In this document: positions 1 through 9,407 of the stretch, in pieces | Numbering within the stretch: position 1 is the first letter of the stretch | Layout: the number at the start of each line of letters is the position of its first letter | Source: an uncultured Litorivicinus sp. | Lineage (GTDB): Bacteria > Pseudomonadota > Gammaproteobacteria > Pseudomonadales > Litorivicinaceae | Assembly (NCBI GenBank): GCA_902541775.1 | Contig: CACBSE010000010.1 | Location: 1 to 36,304, forward strand | Length of the DNA: 36,304 bases | Reading direction: 5' to 3' | Made by a program: the position numbers and the translations under genes | The notes under the pieces: generated by a model | Database searches by the model: none | What the model saw: the letters and a program-made list of their open reading frames with translations, nothing else | Told to the model about the DNA's origin: nothing

Positions 1-823
1 TTTTTAACTCTGGCTCGTCCACTAACAGTTCGGCATTATCGAGAAGTTTGAGTGCTGTCCGCGCATGTAAAATACCAACCAACTGCTCAATGTCCTCGTT
101 AAACACAGGGAGGCGCGTATGTTGCGTTGATCGGAGTTGGCTAACTAATTCGTCGACTCCATCAGTTAGGTCGAGTCCCATGATTTCTCCACGCGGCACC
201 ATAATTTCATCAACTTGAACCTTCTCGAGATCAAGAATTGAGAGCAACATACCGTGGCGCCGCTCTGGAATTCGATGCCCACTTTGCATCATTAACGTGC
301 GCAGCTCTTCTTTCGTCAGTCGATCTCGCTGGGAGTTGTCTGTGTTAATCCCAAGAAGCCGCAGTAAGCCGTTTGAGAGAAGATTTGTTGTCCAAACGAG
401 TGGATATGTAATTCGCAATAGGGGGAGCAAGATAAAACTGGCTGGACGAGCAATCCGTTCTGGATGAAGTGCTGCGAATGTCTTCGGTGTGACTTCAGCA
501 AAGATTAAAATAACGAGCGTTAAAATCCCAGTCGCGATCGCAACGCCAGCGTCACCAAAAATGCGCACCGCGAGCACGGTGGCGATGGCCGACGCCAAAA
601 TATTGACGAAGTTGTTGCCGATTAAAATCAATCCGATTAGCCGATCGGGTCGTTCGAGGAGGGATAGGATTCTGTTCGCTGTCTTTGAACCTTCCTCAGC
701 CTGATGCTGAAGTCGCGCACGATTTATGGCCATCAGACCTGTTTCTGAGCTTGAAAAGAATCCTGATAAAAAAATCAGCAGAACAAGAACGCCGAATAGG
801 ATTTCGTTGGAGATATTACTCAA
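1..823 (-). CDS. corB: CorB/YfjD-like DUF21-CBS domain membrane protein (partial, C-terminus off window)
   Basis: The minus strand holds a continuous frame of about 274 codons that leaves the window at base 1. It has the CNNM/DUF21 membrane domain, with the motif SGFFSSSETGLMAINRARL near the N-terminus, then LIGNNFVNILASA and IFAEVTPKTFAALHPERIA. The CBS pair begins around residue 205 (EIMVPRGEIMGLDL, then THTRLPVFN-type sequence). These segments closely resemble E. coli CorB, a family linked to Mg/Co efflux; that function is family knowledge. The C-terminal CorC_HlyC domain is not visible. In E. coli ypjD also sits next to corB. Only a TTG (821-823) is available as start in this frame. An ATG at 834-836, overlapping the ypjD stop as TGATG, would be in frame only if the G8 run at 825-832 were one base shorter. 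The true start is therefore uncertain. Confidence 0.88.
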   Translation of the reverse strand, partial: MSNISNEILFGVLVLLIFLSGFFSSSETGLMAINRARLQHQAEEGSKTANRILSLLERPDRLIGLILIGNNFVNILASAIATVLAVRIFGDAGVAIATGILTLVILIFAEVTPKTFAALHPERIARPASFILLPLLRITYPLVWTTNLLSNGLLRLLGINTDNSQRDRLTKEELRTLMMQSGHRIPERRHGMLLSILDLEKVQVDEIMVPRGEIMGLDLTDGVDELVSQLRSTQHTRLPVFNEDIEQLVGILHARTALKLLDNAELLVDEPELK

Positions 824-824
824 A

Positions 825-832
825 GGGGGGGG
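825..832. repeat. G8 homopolymer at the corB start
   Basis: Eight consecutive G on the plus strand (C8 in the corB sense) lie between the ATG that overlaps the ypjD stop and the open corB frame. With eight bases the ATG runs MAPPFE then stop. With seven it joins the corB frame directly. This could be a sequencing or assembly length error or a slippage-prone tract. Confidence 0.75.
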
Positions 833-835
833 CCA

Positions 836-1624
836 TCAAAGAACAAATTCCAGAACCGCTTTGCTACCGAGATAGCCAATACAGAGAAGAACAGCTGCGG
901 CGATGGCTGTTTTCCGCATCGTGCGAGTCACGCCACCATCTTGAAAATGTTGCCATAACGCGAGAGCCATTCCGCACCAAGCCAGCACCGATAACGCCGT
1001 TTTGTGCGCGAGTTGCTGCGCCCAGAAGTCGTCGATGTAGATGATGCCTGTAACGAGCGCAATCGTCAGGACAATCCATGCTGTTTGAACGGTTCGTAAA
1101 AAGAGGTACTCCACCGCATCCAATGGGGGGAGGGCAGCGATGAGAGGAGATAACGGCTTTTCTTTTAGTGTCGAGTGTTGCCACGACAGCAAAATCGCCA
1201 GTGTCCCCGAATATGCAATGGCGCCGTAGGCAACAATTGATGTTGCAACGTGCACTGCGGTTTCAAAGTTTAGCGGATTGAGGTGATTCGAGGTCGGATT
1301 CAATACCGACGCGATCAGTGTAAAGAGTCCCGTCAGTGGCGCGACACCAATAAGTAGAGCGTTCACGGGGTGTTTGGAGCTAGTACCAAGAACAAGGAGC
1401 AACAAAAGTGCACCCAGCAATGTACCCATAAGACCAGTGGTAGGTCTCCCACCGTTGTCACCCAAGCCCTGAATTACCAAGATAACTGACAAGACAAACC
1501 CAGCAACGCCCAATAAAAGAGAGGTCGCATCGCGCACTTCGCCTTTCTTGAACACACTAAACTGACGGATTCCCGATGCAAACAGTACTGATGTCGCAAG
1601 TAAACCCGGAACTAATAAAGACAT
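836..1624 (-). CDS. ypjD: YpjD-like inner-membrane protein, CcsA/ResC cytochrome c assembly family
   Basis: The 262-residue protein is almost entirely hydrophobic, with about eight predicted membrane spans beginning at residue 3. The C-terminal half carries histidines typical of the cytochrome c assembly (CcmC/CcsA) family, in AVHVATSIVAYG, LLSWQHS and the WALALWQHF-like segment. Position supports YpjD: in E. coli ypjD is divergent from ffh and followed by corB, exactly as here. The molecular role of YpjD is not settled; heme handling is inferred from the family. The ATG is preceded by AGGAAG on the minus strand, a close but acceptable ribosome site. The TGA stop overlaps a possible corB ATG, suggesting translational coupling. 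Confidence 0.9.
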   Translation of the reverse strand: MSLLVPGLLATSVLFASGIRQFSVFKKGEVRDATSLLLGVAGFVLSVILVIQGLGDNGGRPTTGLMGTLLGALLLLLVLGTSSKHPVNALLIGVAPLTGLFTLIASVLNPTSNHLNPLNFETAVHVATSIVAYGAIAYSGTLAILLSWQHSTLKEKPLSPLIAALPPLDAVEYLFLRTVQTAWIVLTIALVTGIIYIDDFWAQQLAHKTALSVLAWCGMALALWQHFQDGGVTRTMRKTAIAAAVLLCIGYLGSKAVLEFVL

Positions 1625-1651
1625 CTTCCTACTCTGTGTCGATTTTTCGTT

Positions 1652-1680
1652 ATCATAGTGTGTTCGATCGCCATGCTAAA
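1652..1680 (-). promoter_or_regulatory. Candidate promoter for ypjD-corB
   Basis: On the minus strand TTTAGC (1675-1680) and TATGAT (1652-1657) are separated by 17 bases. The -10 is good and the -35 weak. It lies in the 64-base ypjD/ffh divergent gap. Confidence 0.3.
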
Positions 1681-1688
1681 GAGATCAT

Positions 1689-3056
1689 ATGTTTAATTCA
1701 TTAAGTGAACGACTTTCGAAGACATTGCAGTCGATGGGCAAAAAGGCCCGCCTCACGGAAGATAATATAGCGAGTACGCTAAAAGAAGTCCGCAAAGCGC
1801 TATTGGAAGCGGATGTTGCGTTGCCTGTTGTTAAACAATTTATCTCTCAGGTGCGTACCCGTGCTCTGGGTCGCGAGGTGCGAGCAAGTCTGACACCTGG
1901 CCAGCAGTTTCTGAAAGTTGTTCAAAGCGAACTCGAGGCGTTACTTGGTGGTCCGTCTGAATCGTTGAACCTTGCCCAACGTCCGCCAGCAATCATTTTA
2001 CTGGCTGGTATTCAGGGTGCGGGTAAAACGACAACAGCTGCCAAACTGGCTAAAGTTCTCACCAATCGGGAAAAGAAGAAAGTCTTATTACTTAGCGTAG
2101 ACGTATACCGCCCTGCTGCGATGGAGCAACTGACGAGACTGGGTGAACAGATTAAAGTCGACGTGTTCCCATCAACGCCAGATCAGAGTCCCATCGCACT
2201 TGCGCAAGCTGCTTTACAAAAAGCGGAGTCTGCCGCCTACGATGTATTGCTTGTCGATACAGCGGGTCGATTGGGTATCGATGAAGAAATGATGGAAGAG
2301 ATATCAGGCCTTCACCAAGCGCTGAATCCAGTGGAAACATTATTTGTTGTTGATGCAATGACGGGACAAGACGCGGCCAACACAGCGAAGGCTTTTTCTG
2401 ATGTTCTGCCTTTAACCGGTGTAGTTTTAACCAAGGCAGACGGTGACGCACGTGGTGGTGCTGCGTTGTCTGTGAAAACCATTACGGGCCAGCCCATTAA
2501 GTTTGTGGGTGTCGGTGAGACTGTTGACGGATTAGAAGCTTTTCACCCTGATCGTCTTGCATCAAGAATTCTAGGAATGGGCGATATCCTCGGTCTGATT
2601 GAACAAGCGGAGCAAAAACTCGACAAGGAAAAAGCAGAAAAAGTCGCCAAAAAAGTCTTGAAAGGGAAAGGGTTTGATTTGGAAGACTTCCGAGACCAGT
2701 TGCAACAAATGCGCAACATGGGGGGAATGAAAGCTCTCTTGGAAAAGATGCCTGGGATGGGACAGATGGGCGCGCAAATGCAAAATCAAGTGGACGACAG
2801 ACAATTCGCGCGTATGGAGGCGGTTATTAATTCGATGACACCGATTGAGCGTCGTGATCCTGAGGTGATCAATGGTTCTCGCAAGCAGCGAATCGCCGCG
2901 GGCTCAGGCACTGATGTACAGGAGGTGAATAAGGTGCTAAAGCAGCACAAACAAATGTCAAAAATGATGAAAAAAGTCGGCAAAAAAGGCGGTATGCAAA
3001 AAATGATGCGTGGAATCTCTGGAATGATGCCGCCTGGCGGCATGCCGCGGTTGTAA
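1689..3056 (+). CDS. ffh: Signal recognition particle protein Ffh (SRP54)
   Basis: Ffh is the GTPase that binds signal peptides on ribosomes together with 4.5S RNA and docks to FtsY for co-translational insertion into the inner membrane. The 455-residue protein has the N domain (1-90), then the G domain with P-loop GIQGAGKTT at 107-115, DVYRPAA, the DTAGR G3 motif, and TKADGDARGGAAL as G4. The methionine-rich M domain follows from about residue 320 (MRNMGGMKALLEKMPGMGQMG, and a C-terminal KMMRGISGMMPPGGM). Length matches the family. The ATG follows AAGAGA. It is the first gene of a translation/secretion block and is divergent from ypjD. Confidence 0.98.
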   Translation: MFNSLSERLSKTLQSMGKKARLTEDNIASTLKEVRKALLEADVALPVVKQFISQVRTRALGREVRASLTPGQQFLKVVQSELEALLGGPSESLNLAQRPPAIILLAGIQGAGKTTTAAKLAKVLTNREKKKVLLLSVDVYRPAAMEQLTRLGEQIKVDVFPSTPDQSPIALAQAALQKAESAAYDVLLVDTAGRLGIDEEMMEEISGLHQALNPVETLFVVDAMTGQDAANTAKAFSDVLPLTGVVLTKADGDARGGAALSVKTITGQPIKFVGVGETVDGLEAFHPDRLASRILGMGDILGLIEQAEQKLDKEKAEKVAKKVLKGKGFDLEDFRDQLQQMRNMGGMKALLEKMPGMGQMGAQMQNQVDDRQFARMEAVINSMTPIERRDPEVINGSRKQRIAAGSGTDVQEVNKVLKQHKQMSKMMKKVGKKGGMQKMMRGISGMMPPGGMPRL

Positions 3057-3138
3057 GTTGCGTGCAAAGTCATTATCATTGCGCGCCTTTAAATTTTTGG
3101 CTCTTGAAAGATAGGAGCAAACACAGGATTGAGAGAAC

Positions 3139-3387
3139 ATGGTAACGATTCGTCTTTCGCGCGGCGGTTCTAAAAAGCGTCCTTTCTATCACCTCACAGT
3201 GACGGATCACAGAAATGCACGTGATGGTCGCTTCATCGAGCGTGTCGGTTTCTTTAATCCAATGGCGCAAGGACAGGCTGAACGGCTGCGTGTTGACTTT
3301 AAGCGAGTCGATCACTGGATCGGTTTGGGTGCAAAGACTTCTGATCGCGTGAAGCGCTTACTTAAGGACGCGCGTCAGGCAGCTTAA
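3139..3387 (+). CDS. rpsP: 30S ribosomal protein S16
   Basis: The 82-residue basic protein starts [21 protein letters not shown], the hallmark S16 N-terminus, followed by [14 protein letters not shown]16 is an early-assembling small-subunit protein. The gene begins the conserved rpsP-rimM-trmD-rplS operon. An AGGATTGAGAGAAC stretch precedes the ATG, and the TAA shares one base with the rimM ATG (TAATG). Confidence 0.98.
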   Translation: MVTIRLSRGGSKKRPFYHLTVTDHRNARDGRFIERVGFFNPMAQGQAERLRVDFKRVDHWIGLGAKTSDRVKRLLKDARQAA

Positions 3388-3929
3388 TGGCTGATAGGAT
3401 TGTCGTAGGGAGGATTCGGTCGCCCTATGGCATGCAGGGCTGGGTCTGGATGGACAGTTTTACCAACGATCCAGCCTCTGTGTTCGAGTGGACACCGTGG
3501 GTCTTAAAGCGGGCACCTGATTGTGATAGTGGGCGGCCTGCGATAGAGCCTATTGAGACAGCTCCCGACGTGTGGAAGCTGCGCGGCAAAGGTTATGTCG
3601 CGAGGTTGGCCGGTTTTCCCGATCGTACCAGCGTCGAGTCGCTTGTGAACTGTTGGATTGAAGTAGATAAAAACCATCTTCCTCAACTCAGTGATGATGA
3701 ATTTTACTGGCGTGACCTCGAAGGGTGTCGCGTTAAGACACTCGATAATGTGGTACTGGGTGTCGTAAAGACAGTATTGCCGACAGGCGCCAATGATGTG
3801 TTGGTGGTCGGTGGGGATGCTGAAAGTATTGATCGGAAAGAACGGTTGATTCCGTTTATCAGTCAAGCGGTTTCTGAAATAAATTTGGCTGAGGGTATGA
3901 TCCGGGTTGATTGGGACCCAGAGTTTTAA
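3387..3929 (+). CDS. rimM: Ribosome maturation factor RimM
   Basis: The 180-residue protein has the RimM N-terminal barrel ([21 protein letters not shown]) and the C-terminal PRC barrel ([18 protein letters not shown], then TGANDVLVV and the end IRVDWDPEF). RimM binds S19 and helps mature the 30S head. The start overlaps the rpsP stop by one base and the stop overlaps the trmD ATG by one base, so the operon is translationally coupled. Confidence 0.97.
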   Translation: MADRIVVGRIRSPYGMQGWVWMDSFTNDPASVFEWTPWVLKRAPDCDSGRPAIEPIETAPDVWKLRGKGYVARLAGFPDRTSVESLVNCWIEVDKNHLPQLSDDEFYWRDLEGCRVKTLDNVVLGVVKTVLPTGANDVLVVGGDAESIDRKERLIPFISQAVSEINLAEGMIRVDWDPEF

Positions 3930-4666
3930 TGAAGTGGGGCGTGATCACCCTGTTTCCGACCATGGTGGCCGATGCGTTGGCACATGGTGTGATCGGCAGA
4001 GCGATGCAGCGTGGATTGGTTGATATCATGACCTTCAATCCACGGGCACACGCCACTGACTTACACCAAACTGTGGATGATAGGCCCTATGGTGGTGGCC
4101 CTGGTATGCTGATGAAAGTCGAGACGCTGAGAGCCTCGATTGCTGAAGCCAAGAAAATACTACCCGAAGCGCCTGTAATTTATTTGAGCCCTCAGGGTGA
4201 ACCTCTGACACAAGCAGTGGTTAAAGAATTGGCTGTACGACCAGAAGTCATCTTGGTGTGTGGCCGGTATGAGGGAATCGATGAACGAGTGATTGAGCTC
4301 GACGTTGATCATGAAATGTCTCTTGGGGACTTTGTTCTCTCGGGAGGGGAACCAGCAGCCATCGCTGTATTAGATGCAGTGGGCCGATTGGTTCCTGGGG
4401 TACTTGGTCATGCGAGTAGTGCTGTCGAGGATTCATTCAGCGATGGGTTACTGGATTGTCCGCACTATACGCGGCCCGAGGAAATAGCTGGCTTGAAGGT
4501 GCCAGATGTTCTCTTAAGCGGGCATCATGGCGACATCGCTAGGTGGCGCCGAAAGCAGGCGTTGGGACGGACGTGGTTACGTCGGTCTGAGATTTTGGAG
4601 AAGCAGGAACTGTCTAATGAGGATCGGTTACTGCTGGATGAATTTATTAGGGAGTCAAAGCCGTGA
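3929..4666 (+). CDS. trmD: tRNA (guanine37-N1)-methyltransferase TrmD
   Basis: TrmD uses SAM to make m1G37 in tRNAs reading CNN codons and so prevents +1 slippage. The 245-residue protein starts [13 protein letters not shown], matching the usual TrmD start. It carries [16 protein letters not shown], the knot residues [14 protein letters not shown] and [20 protein letters not shown], and the linker HYTRPEE. A TTG 18 bases upstream keeps the frame open, but the ATG at 3929 fits family length and overlaps the rimM stop. The stop TGA overlaps the rplS start as GTGA. Confidence 0.97.
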   Translation: MKWGVITLFPTMVADALAHGVIGRAMQRGLVDIMTFNPRAHATDLHQTVDDRPYGGGPGMLMKVETLRASIAEAKKILPEAPVIYLSPQGEPLTQAVVKELAVRPEVILVCGRYEGIDERVIELDVDHEMSLGDFVLSGGEPAAIAVLDAVGRLVPGVLGHASSAVEDSFSDGLLDCPHYTRPEEIAGLKVPDVLLSGHHGDIARWRRKQALGRTWLRRSEILEKQELSNEDRLLLDEFIRESKP

Positions 4667-5022
4667 GCATGAATCCGATCATCGAAGCGCTCAATAATGA
4701 GCAAATGAAGACAGACTTACCTGCGTTTGCGCCCGGTGACACGGTAGTGATTCAGGTCAAGGTGAAAGAAGGAACGCGGGAGCGTCTTCAGGCCTACGAA
4801 GGTGTAGTGATTGCGAAATCGAATCGTGGTTTGCATTCGAGCTGTATTGTGCGAAAAATTTCGCACGGTGTTGGGGTCGAGCGTACCTTCCAACTGCACT
4901 CGCCTCTCATCGATTCAATCCAAGTGAAGCGCCGTGGGGATGTTCGCAAAGCCAAGCTTTATCATCTCCGTGAATTGTCTGGCAAGGCAGCGCGTATCAA
5001 GGAGAAGCTGGATACTAAATAG
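4663..5022 (+). CDS. rplS: 50S ribosomal protein L19
   Basis: The protein contains the L19 signatures [32 protein letters not shown] and [17 protein letters not shown], and ends with a basic tail. L19 sits at the subunit interface. Two starts are possible. GTG at 4663 overlaps the trmD stop and lies eight bases after GGGAG. ATG at 4669 is two codons later with looser spacing. I use the GTG. It is the last gene of the operon and is followed by a terminator. Confidence 0.96.
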   Translation: MSMNPIIEALNNEQMKTDLPAFAPGDTVVIQVKVKEGTRERLQAYEGVVIAKSNRGLHSSCIVRKISHGVGVERTFQLHSPLIDSIQVKRRGDVRKAKLYHLRELSGKAARIKEKLDTK

Positions 5023-5097
5023 TCCAGTTGAGAGTTCGGGGACAAAGGTGGATAGCTCAATCCTCGGGCAATCGCTTTGAGCTTTGACTTTCATTCG

Positions 5098-5124
5098 AAA
5101 AACCGGCCTAGTCGCCGGTTTTTT
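5098..5124 (+). terminator. Rho-independent terminator after rplS
   Basis: A 10-base stem, AAAAACCGGC (5098-5107) with GCCGGTTTTT (5114-5123), has a 6-base loop and runs into a T tract. It closes the ffh/rpsP operon before xerD. Confidence 0.92.
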
Positions 5125-5211
5125 AATGTACGTGATTAAAATCAACTTGGTTTGGCAGGCCCTGGATCTGCAAAATCAAAAAGGCGTTTCAGAGCATGCT
5201 ACTCTTAGCCG

Positions 5212-6099
5212 ATGGCAATTCGTTCAGATCTCGATGTTTACTTGGACGCGCTTTATCTTGAGCGGGGCTTATCTGAACCAACATTACGCGCTTATCGAGT
5301 CGATCTTGAGGGCGCGGATAGTTACGCACGATCGCTGAATAAAACCATCGATGAGTTGTCGGACGCCCAGATCAATGACTTTATAGGATCACTCTTTGCT
5401 GAGGGTCTAAAAGTGACGTCAATTCAGCGCAAACTTTCCGCATTGCACGGATTCTATAAACATCAAATCAGGCATGGGCGTCGCGACGATGACCCAATGG
5501 CACGAATACACAGACCATCTAAGGGTCGGCCTTTACCAAAGACCCTTTCGGAGAGCGATGTGTCGAAGCTTCTCAAAGCGCCAAACACAGACACATTGAT
5601 CGGATTGAGGGATCGAACGATGTTAGAGGTTCTGTATGCATCTGGCCTGCGTGTCAGCGAACTCTGTGGTCTTGAAAGATCAAGTATTAGTTTGGAGCAA
5701 GGCGTTGTCCGTGTTCTCGGAAAGGGCAGTAAAGAACGATTAGTTCCTCTGGGTGATGCCGCGAGAGATTGGTTGCAACGATATTTTCTCGAGGCGCGCC
5801 TAGAATTTCCTGATCCGAGAGGTCCTGCGGTATTTCCGGGGCGATCTGGGTCACCCATGACGCGGCAGACCTTTTGGCATCGATTGAGGCACATCGCTCA
5901 AATTGCGGGAATTTCAACTGAGTTGAGTCCGCACACATTACGCCACGCCTTCGCCACTCATTTAGTAAATAATGGTGCCGATCTTCGTGTTGTTCAGTTG
6001 TTGTTGGGCCATGAGGATCTGTCAACAACACAGATTTACACTCATGTTGCACGAGAGCGACTGAAGCAGTTGCATTCCACACATCATCCGCGCGCTTGA
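5212..6099 (+). CDS. xerD: Site-specific tyrosine recombinase XerD
   Basis: XerD acts with XerC at dif to resolve chromosome dimers at the septum under FtsK control. The 295-residue protein has the SAM-like N-terminal domain (LDALYLERGLSEPTLRAYRVD) and the catalytic domain with the full set R147 (ASGLRVSEL), K171 (LGKGSKER), H241/R244 (HTLRHAFATH), H267 (LLGHEDLSTTQ) and nucleophile Y276 (IYTH). Each residue is offset by exactly three from the E. coli XerD positions I know. The C-terminus HHPRA is also XerD-like. Neighbouring dsbC and recJ give the conserved xerD-dsbC-recJ context. No strong ribosome site precedes the ATG. Confidence 0.96.
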   Translation: MAIRSDLDVYLDALYLERGLSEPTLRAYRVDLEGADSYARSLNKTIDELSDAQINDFIGSLFAEGLKVTSIQRKLSALHGFYKHQIRHGRRDDDPMARIHRPSKGRPLPKTLSESDVSKLLKAPNTDTLIGLRDRTMLEVLYASGLRVSELCGLERSSISLEQGVVRVLGKGSKERLVPLGDAARDWLQRYFLEARLEFPDPRGPAVFPGRSGSPMTRQTFWHRLRHIAQIAGISTELSPHTLRHAFATHLVNNGADLRVVQLLLGHEDLSTTQIYTHVARERLKQLHSTHHPRA

Positions 6100-6134
6100 G
6101 TTACACTTTCCAATTCATTGAATGAGGGCAAACG

Positions 6135-6848
6135 ATGCGTTGGAATCTATCAATTATCGCACTGGTTTCTATGGCTGCGATCGCCGATCAAGCTCAGATT
6201 GAAAAAGCCATCACAGGCATCAATCCGATGATCCAAATCGAATCTGTTAGGCCAGTCGACGATACGCCATTCTTCGAGGTGACATTAAAGACTGGTGAGC
6301 GGATTTACACCGACTCAAAAGGATCACATTTTGTTGCAGGTGATTTGTATCAAGTCGGTAGTGTTGGTGTAAAAAATCTCACAGACATTGGTCGTCGTGC
6401 TGATCGTCAGGAATTGCTCGCTCAACTTGACGAGTCGAAACTCGTGACATTTTTAGCAAAAGGTGAAGTTAAACACCGTCTTCTTGTATTTACCGACATT
6501 GATTGTGGCTACTGCCGACGCATGCACAGTGAAATCGAACAATTGCAAGAGAATGGTGTCGAAGTGCGATACGCAGCGTTCCCACGTGCGGGAGTTGGCT
6601 CCGATTCGTATAACAAGTATGTATCCGTCTATTGTGCAAAGGATCAAAATGCAACCATGACTTTTGCAAAGGCTGGTGAAACGCCAGAAGCGGCAACCTG
6701 TGACAATCCAGTCGCCGATCAATACCAGTTGGGACAAAAGCTGGGAATCACTGGCACTCCTACGCTCATTTTTGAAAATGGGGACATGCAGCCAGGCTAT
6801 ATACCATGGAACGAGCTCTTAAAGCGTATGAATCAACAGGGTTCTTGA
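6135..6848 (+). CDS. dsbC: Periplasmic thiol:disulfide interchange protein DsbC
   Basis: DsbC is a dimeric disulfide isomerase of the periplasm, kept reduced by DsbD. The 237-residue protein starts with a short signal peptide (MRWNLSIIALVSMAAIA). An N-terminal dimerisation domain follows, then the thioredoxin fold with active site C124-GY-C127 in FTDIDCGYCRRMH and the cis-Pro loop GTPTLIF. A second cysteine pair (SVYCAK and AATCDN) matches the structural disulfide. Its place between xerD and recJ is conserved in gammaproteobacteria. Confidence 0.95.
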   Translation: MRWNLSIIALVSMAAIADQAQIEKAITGINPMIQIESVRPVDDTPFFEVTLKTGERIYTDSKGSHFVAGDLYQVGSVGVKNLTDIGRRADRQELLAQLDESKLVTFLAKGEVKHRLLVFTDIDCGYCRRMHSEIEQLQENGVEVRYAAFPRAGVGSDSYNKYVSVYCAKDQNATMTFAKAGETPEAATCDNPVADQYQLGQKLGITGTPTLIFENGDMQPGYIPWNELLKRMNQQGS

Positions 6849-6887
6849 GCTACAATCGCCAGCTCTGAACGGACTGAGTACGAATAA

Positions 6888-8087
6888 GTGGACACACAAT
6901 TTCCGCGCATTGAGCGCCTGCCTCCTTATGTTTTCAACGTCATTGGTGAAATGCGTCAGAAAGCAAGGGCGGCCGGTGAAGATGTCATTGATTTTTCGAT
7001 GGGAAATCCGGATCAGCCAACCCCCGATCATATCGTCAAAAAGTTAGTCGAAACGGCGAATCGTGAAAACACGCATCGGTATTCTCAGTCCAAGGGAATC
7101 CCTCGTCTGCGTCGCGCAATGGCTAACTGGTATCGGATGCGCTATGACGTTGACTTGGATGCAGAGACTGAGGTCATTACCACCATCGGATCGAAAGAGG
7201 GTCTTGCGCACCTTGCCATGGCAACCCTGGGCCCCGGTGACGCGGTGCTCGTACCAAACCCAGCCTATCCGATCCACCCTTATGGATTCGTTATTGCAGG
7301 TGCTGATATTCGCCACGTTCCACTGCTTCCAGGCGAATATTTTTTTACAGAGTTGGTCAAAGCGATCGAGACCTCCTGGCCTCGACCGAAAATGTTGGTA
7401 TTGAATTTTCCGGCTAATCCGACAGCAATGTGCGTCGAAATTGATTTCTTCAAGAAAGTGGTCGAGATCGCTCGCGAACATGATATTTGGGTCGTTCAGG
7501 ATCTGGCCTATGCTGACATTGTATTCGACGGCCATGTCGCTCCGTCGATTCTGCAGGTTGACGGTGCCAAAGAGATTGCTGTGGAATTCTTCTCGCTTTC
7601 GAAAAGTTACAACATGCCTGGATGGCGAGTCGGTTTTGCCGCCGGGAATAGGGAGTTAATTGGTGCTTTGGCCCGAATAAAGTCATATCTCGACTATGGA
7701 ACATTCACGCCGATTCAGGTGGCTGCTATCGCTGCACTTGAAGGTGATCAAACTTGCGTACATGAAATCCGCGATATGTATCAAGCGCGTCGCGATGTGT
7801 TGTGTGAAGGGTTGAACGCACTGGGATGGCCGGTCGAAAAGCCGAAAGCAACCATGTTCGTGTGGGCAAAAATTCCAGAACAGTATCGTGAGATGAGATC
7901 GCTGGAGTTTGCGAAGAAATTAATTCGTGATGCCAATGTCGCTGTGAGCCCTGGGATTGGTTTTGGCCAATACGGTGATGACCATGTGCGCTTTGCATTA
8001 ATTGAAAACGAACATCGAACACGTCAGGCGCTTCGTAATATCAAACGCCTATTCCGCGTTGACTCGACAATGACAGAAACTTTCTAA
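6888..8087 (+). CDS. alaC: Class I PLP aminotransferase, alanine transaminase AlaC
   Basis: The predicted reaction is pyruvate plus glutamate to alanine plus 2-oxoglutarate. The 399-residue protein matches E. coli AlaC closely through its length: [16 protein letters not shown] near the start, [42 protein letters not shown], the PLP lysine K239 in [15 protein letters not shown], and the end motif [22 protein letters not shown]. The start is GTG at 6888. The gene sits between dsbC and hom, is separated from hom by only 9 bases, and so is probably co-transcribed with the threonine genes. Confidence 0.92.
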   Translation: MDTQFPRIERLPPYVFNVIGEMRQKARAAGEDVIDFSMGNPDQPTPDHIVKKLVETANRENTHRYSQSKGIPRLRRAMANWYRMRYDVDLDAETEVITTIGSKEGLAHLAMATLGPGDAVLVPNPAYPIHPYGFVIAGADIRHVPLLPGEYFFTELVKAIETSWPRPKMLVLNFPANPTAMCVEIDFFKKVVEIAREHDIWVVQDLAYADIVFDGHVAPSILQVDGAKEIAVEFFSLSKSYNMPGWRVGFAAGNRELIGALARIKSYLDYGTFTPIQVAAIAALEGDQTCVHEIRDMYQARRDVLCEGLNALGWPVEKPKATMFVWAKIPEQYREMRSLEFAKKLIRDANVAVSPGIGFGQYGDDHVRFALIENEHRTRQALRNIKRLFRVDSTMTETF

Positions 8088-8096
8088 GGATAGATT

Positions 8097-9407
8097 TTGA
8101 AACCCATTTCTGTTGGCCTCGTAGGTCTCGGTATTGTTGCACAGGGTACCCTCAATGTACTCGCCAATAATCGTGATGAACTGGCGCGCCGGATCGGTCG
8201 CGAAATCCAAATCACCTATGTTGGTGCGCGGAGAGACCGCGACGGTGTGAATTTGTCAGGTATCAAAGTAACCCGAGATTTAATGGACGTTGCCCGAGAT
8301 CCTGATGTTGAAGTGTTCGTCGAACTAATTGGTGGGTGTGATTACGCCCGTGAATTGATTGAGGCAGCAATTGAGTCAGGCAAGCATGTTGTGACCGCGA
8401 ACAAAGCGTTGATCGCAGAGTACGGGAATGCGTTGTTCGAGAAGGCGCAGGCTAAGGGTGTGACAATTGCCTTTGAAGCGTCTGTAGCCGGTGGAATCCC
8501 GGTGATCAAGGCATTGCGTGAAGGTTTAGCGGCGAATCAAATTTATTGGCTTGCTGGAATAATAAATGGTACCGGCAACTTCATCCTGACTGAGATGCGT
8601 GACAAAGGGCGTGATTTTTCGGACGTCTTGGCTGAGGCGCAAGAGCTTGGCTACGCCGAAGCAGATCCGACATTCGATGTTGAGGGTATTGATGCCGCGC
8701 ACAAGCTGAGCATTCTCGCGTCAATCGCATTTGGGATTCCGCTCAATTTTGATGCTGTGTATACGCAGGGAATCTCTAAGATCGATTTGATGGATCTTGA
8801 GTATGCTGAAGAGCTTGGTTATCGCATCAAGCACTTGGGTATTGCACGCCGCACAAAACAGGGCATTGAGATGCGAGTTCACCCAACATTGATTCCTGAA
8901 TCACAGTTACTTGCGAATGTTAATGGCGTGATGAATGCAGTGCAGATTCATGGCGATGCCGTGGGGTCAACATTGCATTACGGACCAGGGGCAGGATCGC
9001 TGCCGACGGCCAGTGCTGTGGTTGCGGATTTGGTGGACGTTGCGCGAGTTTTGACAACAGATCCGACCAATCGTGTTCCGCATTTAGCATTCCAGCCGAG
9101 TCATCTCAACGATCTGCCGATCCTTCCAATTGAAGAGACGGTCTGTCCTTTCTATGTAAGGCTCTCAGTTCGTGATGAGATTGGAGTCCTTGCGCAGATT
9201 ACGCGAACGCTCGCTGATTACAATGTGTCATTGGAAAGCATCATTCAGAAAGATGGGGTCGAAGGTGAGCCTGTCGCGTTGATTCTTTTAACTCACGCTG
9301 TCCGTGAGAAGGATGTCTTGGCAGCCTTGAGTTTGATCGAACAACAAGCGTTCATTGATGGAAGCCCTGTCGTTCTCCACTGTGAGGCTCTAGGGGGTTC
9401 TGCGTGA
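8097..9407 (+). CDS. hom: Homoserine dehydrogenase
   Basis: Homoserine dehydrogenase reduces aspartate semialdehyde to homoserine, the branch point to threonine and methionine. The 436-residue protein has an N-terminal Rossmann motif GLVGLGIVAQGT, the catalytic-domain motifs ANKALIAEYG, EASVAGGIPVIKAL, GIINGTGNFILTEM and EADPTFDVEGIDAAHKL, and a C-terminal ACT domain from about 350 (RDEIGVLAQITRTLADYNVS) that usually mediates threonine feedback. The start is TTG at 8097, with AAGGA six bases upstream. The stop overlaps the thrC GTG by four bases. Confidence 0.97.
   Translation: MKPISVGLVGLGIVAQGTLNVLANNRDELARRIGREIQITYVGARRDRDGVNLSGIKVTRDLMDVARDPDVEVFVELIGGCDYARELIEAAIESGKHVVTANKALIAEYGNALFEKAQAKGVTIAFEASVAGGIPVIKALREGLAANQIYWLAGIINGTGNFILTEMRDKGRDFSDVLAEAQELGYAEADPTFDVEGIDAAHKLSILASIAFGIPLNFDAVYTQGISKIDLMDLEYAEELGYRIKHLGIARRTKQGIEMRVHPTLIPESQLLANVNGVMNAVQIHGDAVGSTLHYGPGAGSLPTASAVVADLVDVARVLTTDPTNRVPHLAFQPSHLNDLPILPIEETVCPFYVRLSVRDEIGVLAQITRTLADYNVSLESIIQKDGVEGEPVALILLTHAVREKDVLAALSLIEQQAFIDGSPVVLHCEALGGSA

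Noticed and set aside
5084-5338. An 84-codon frame across the rplS terminator and into xerD
   Set aside because: It begins inside the terminator region and overlaps xerD in another frame; no recognisable protein.
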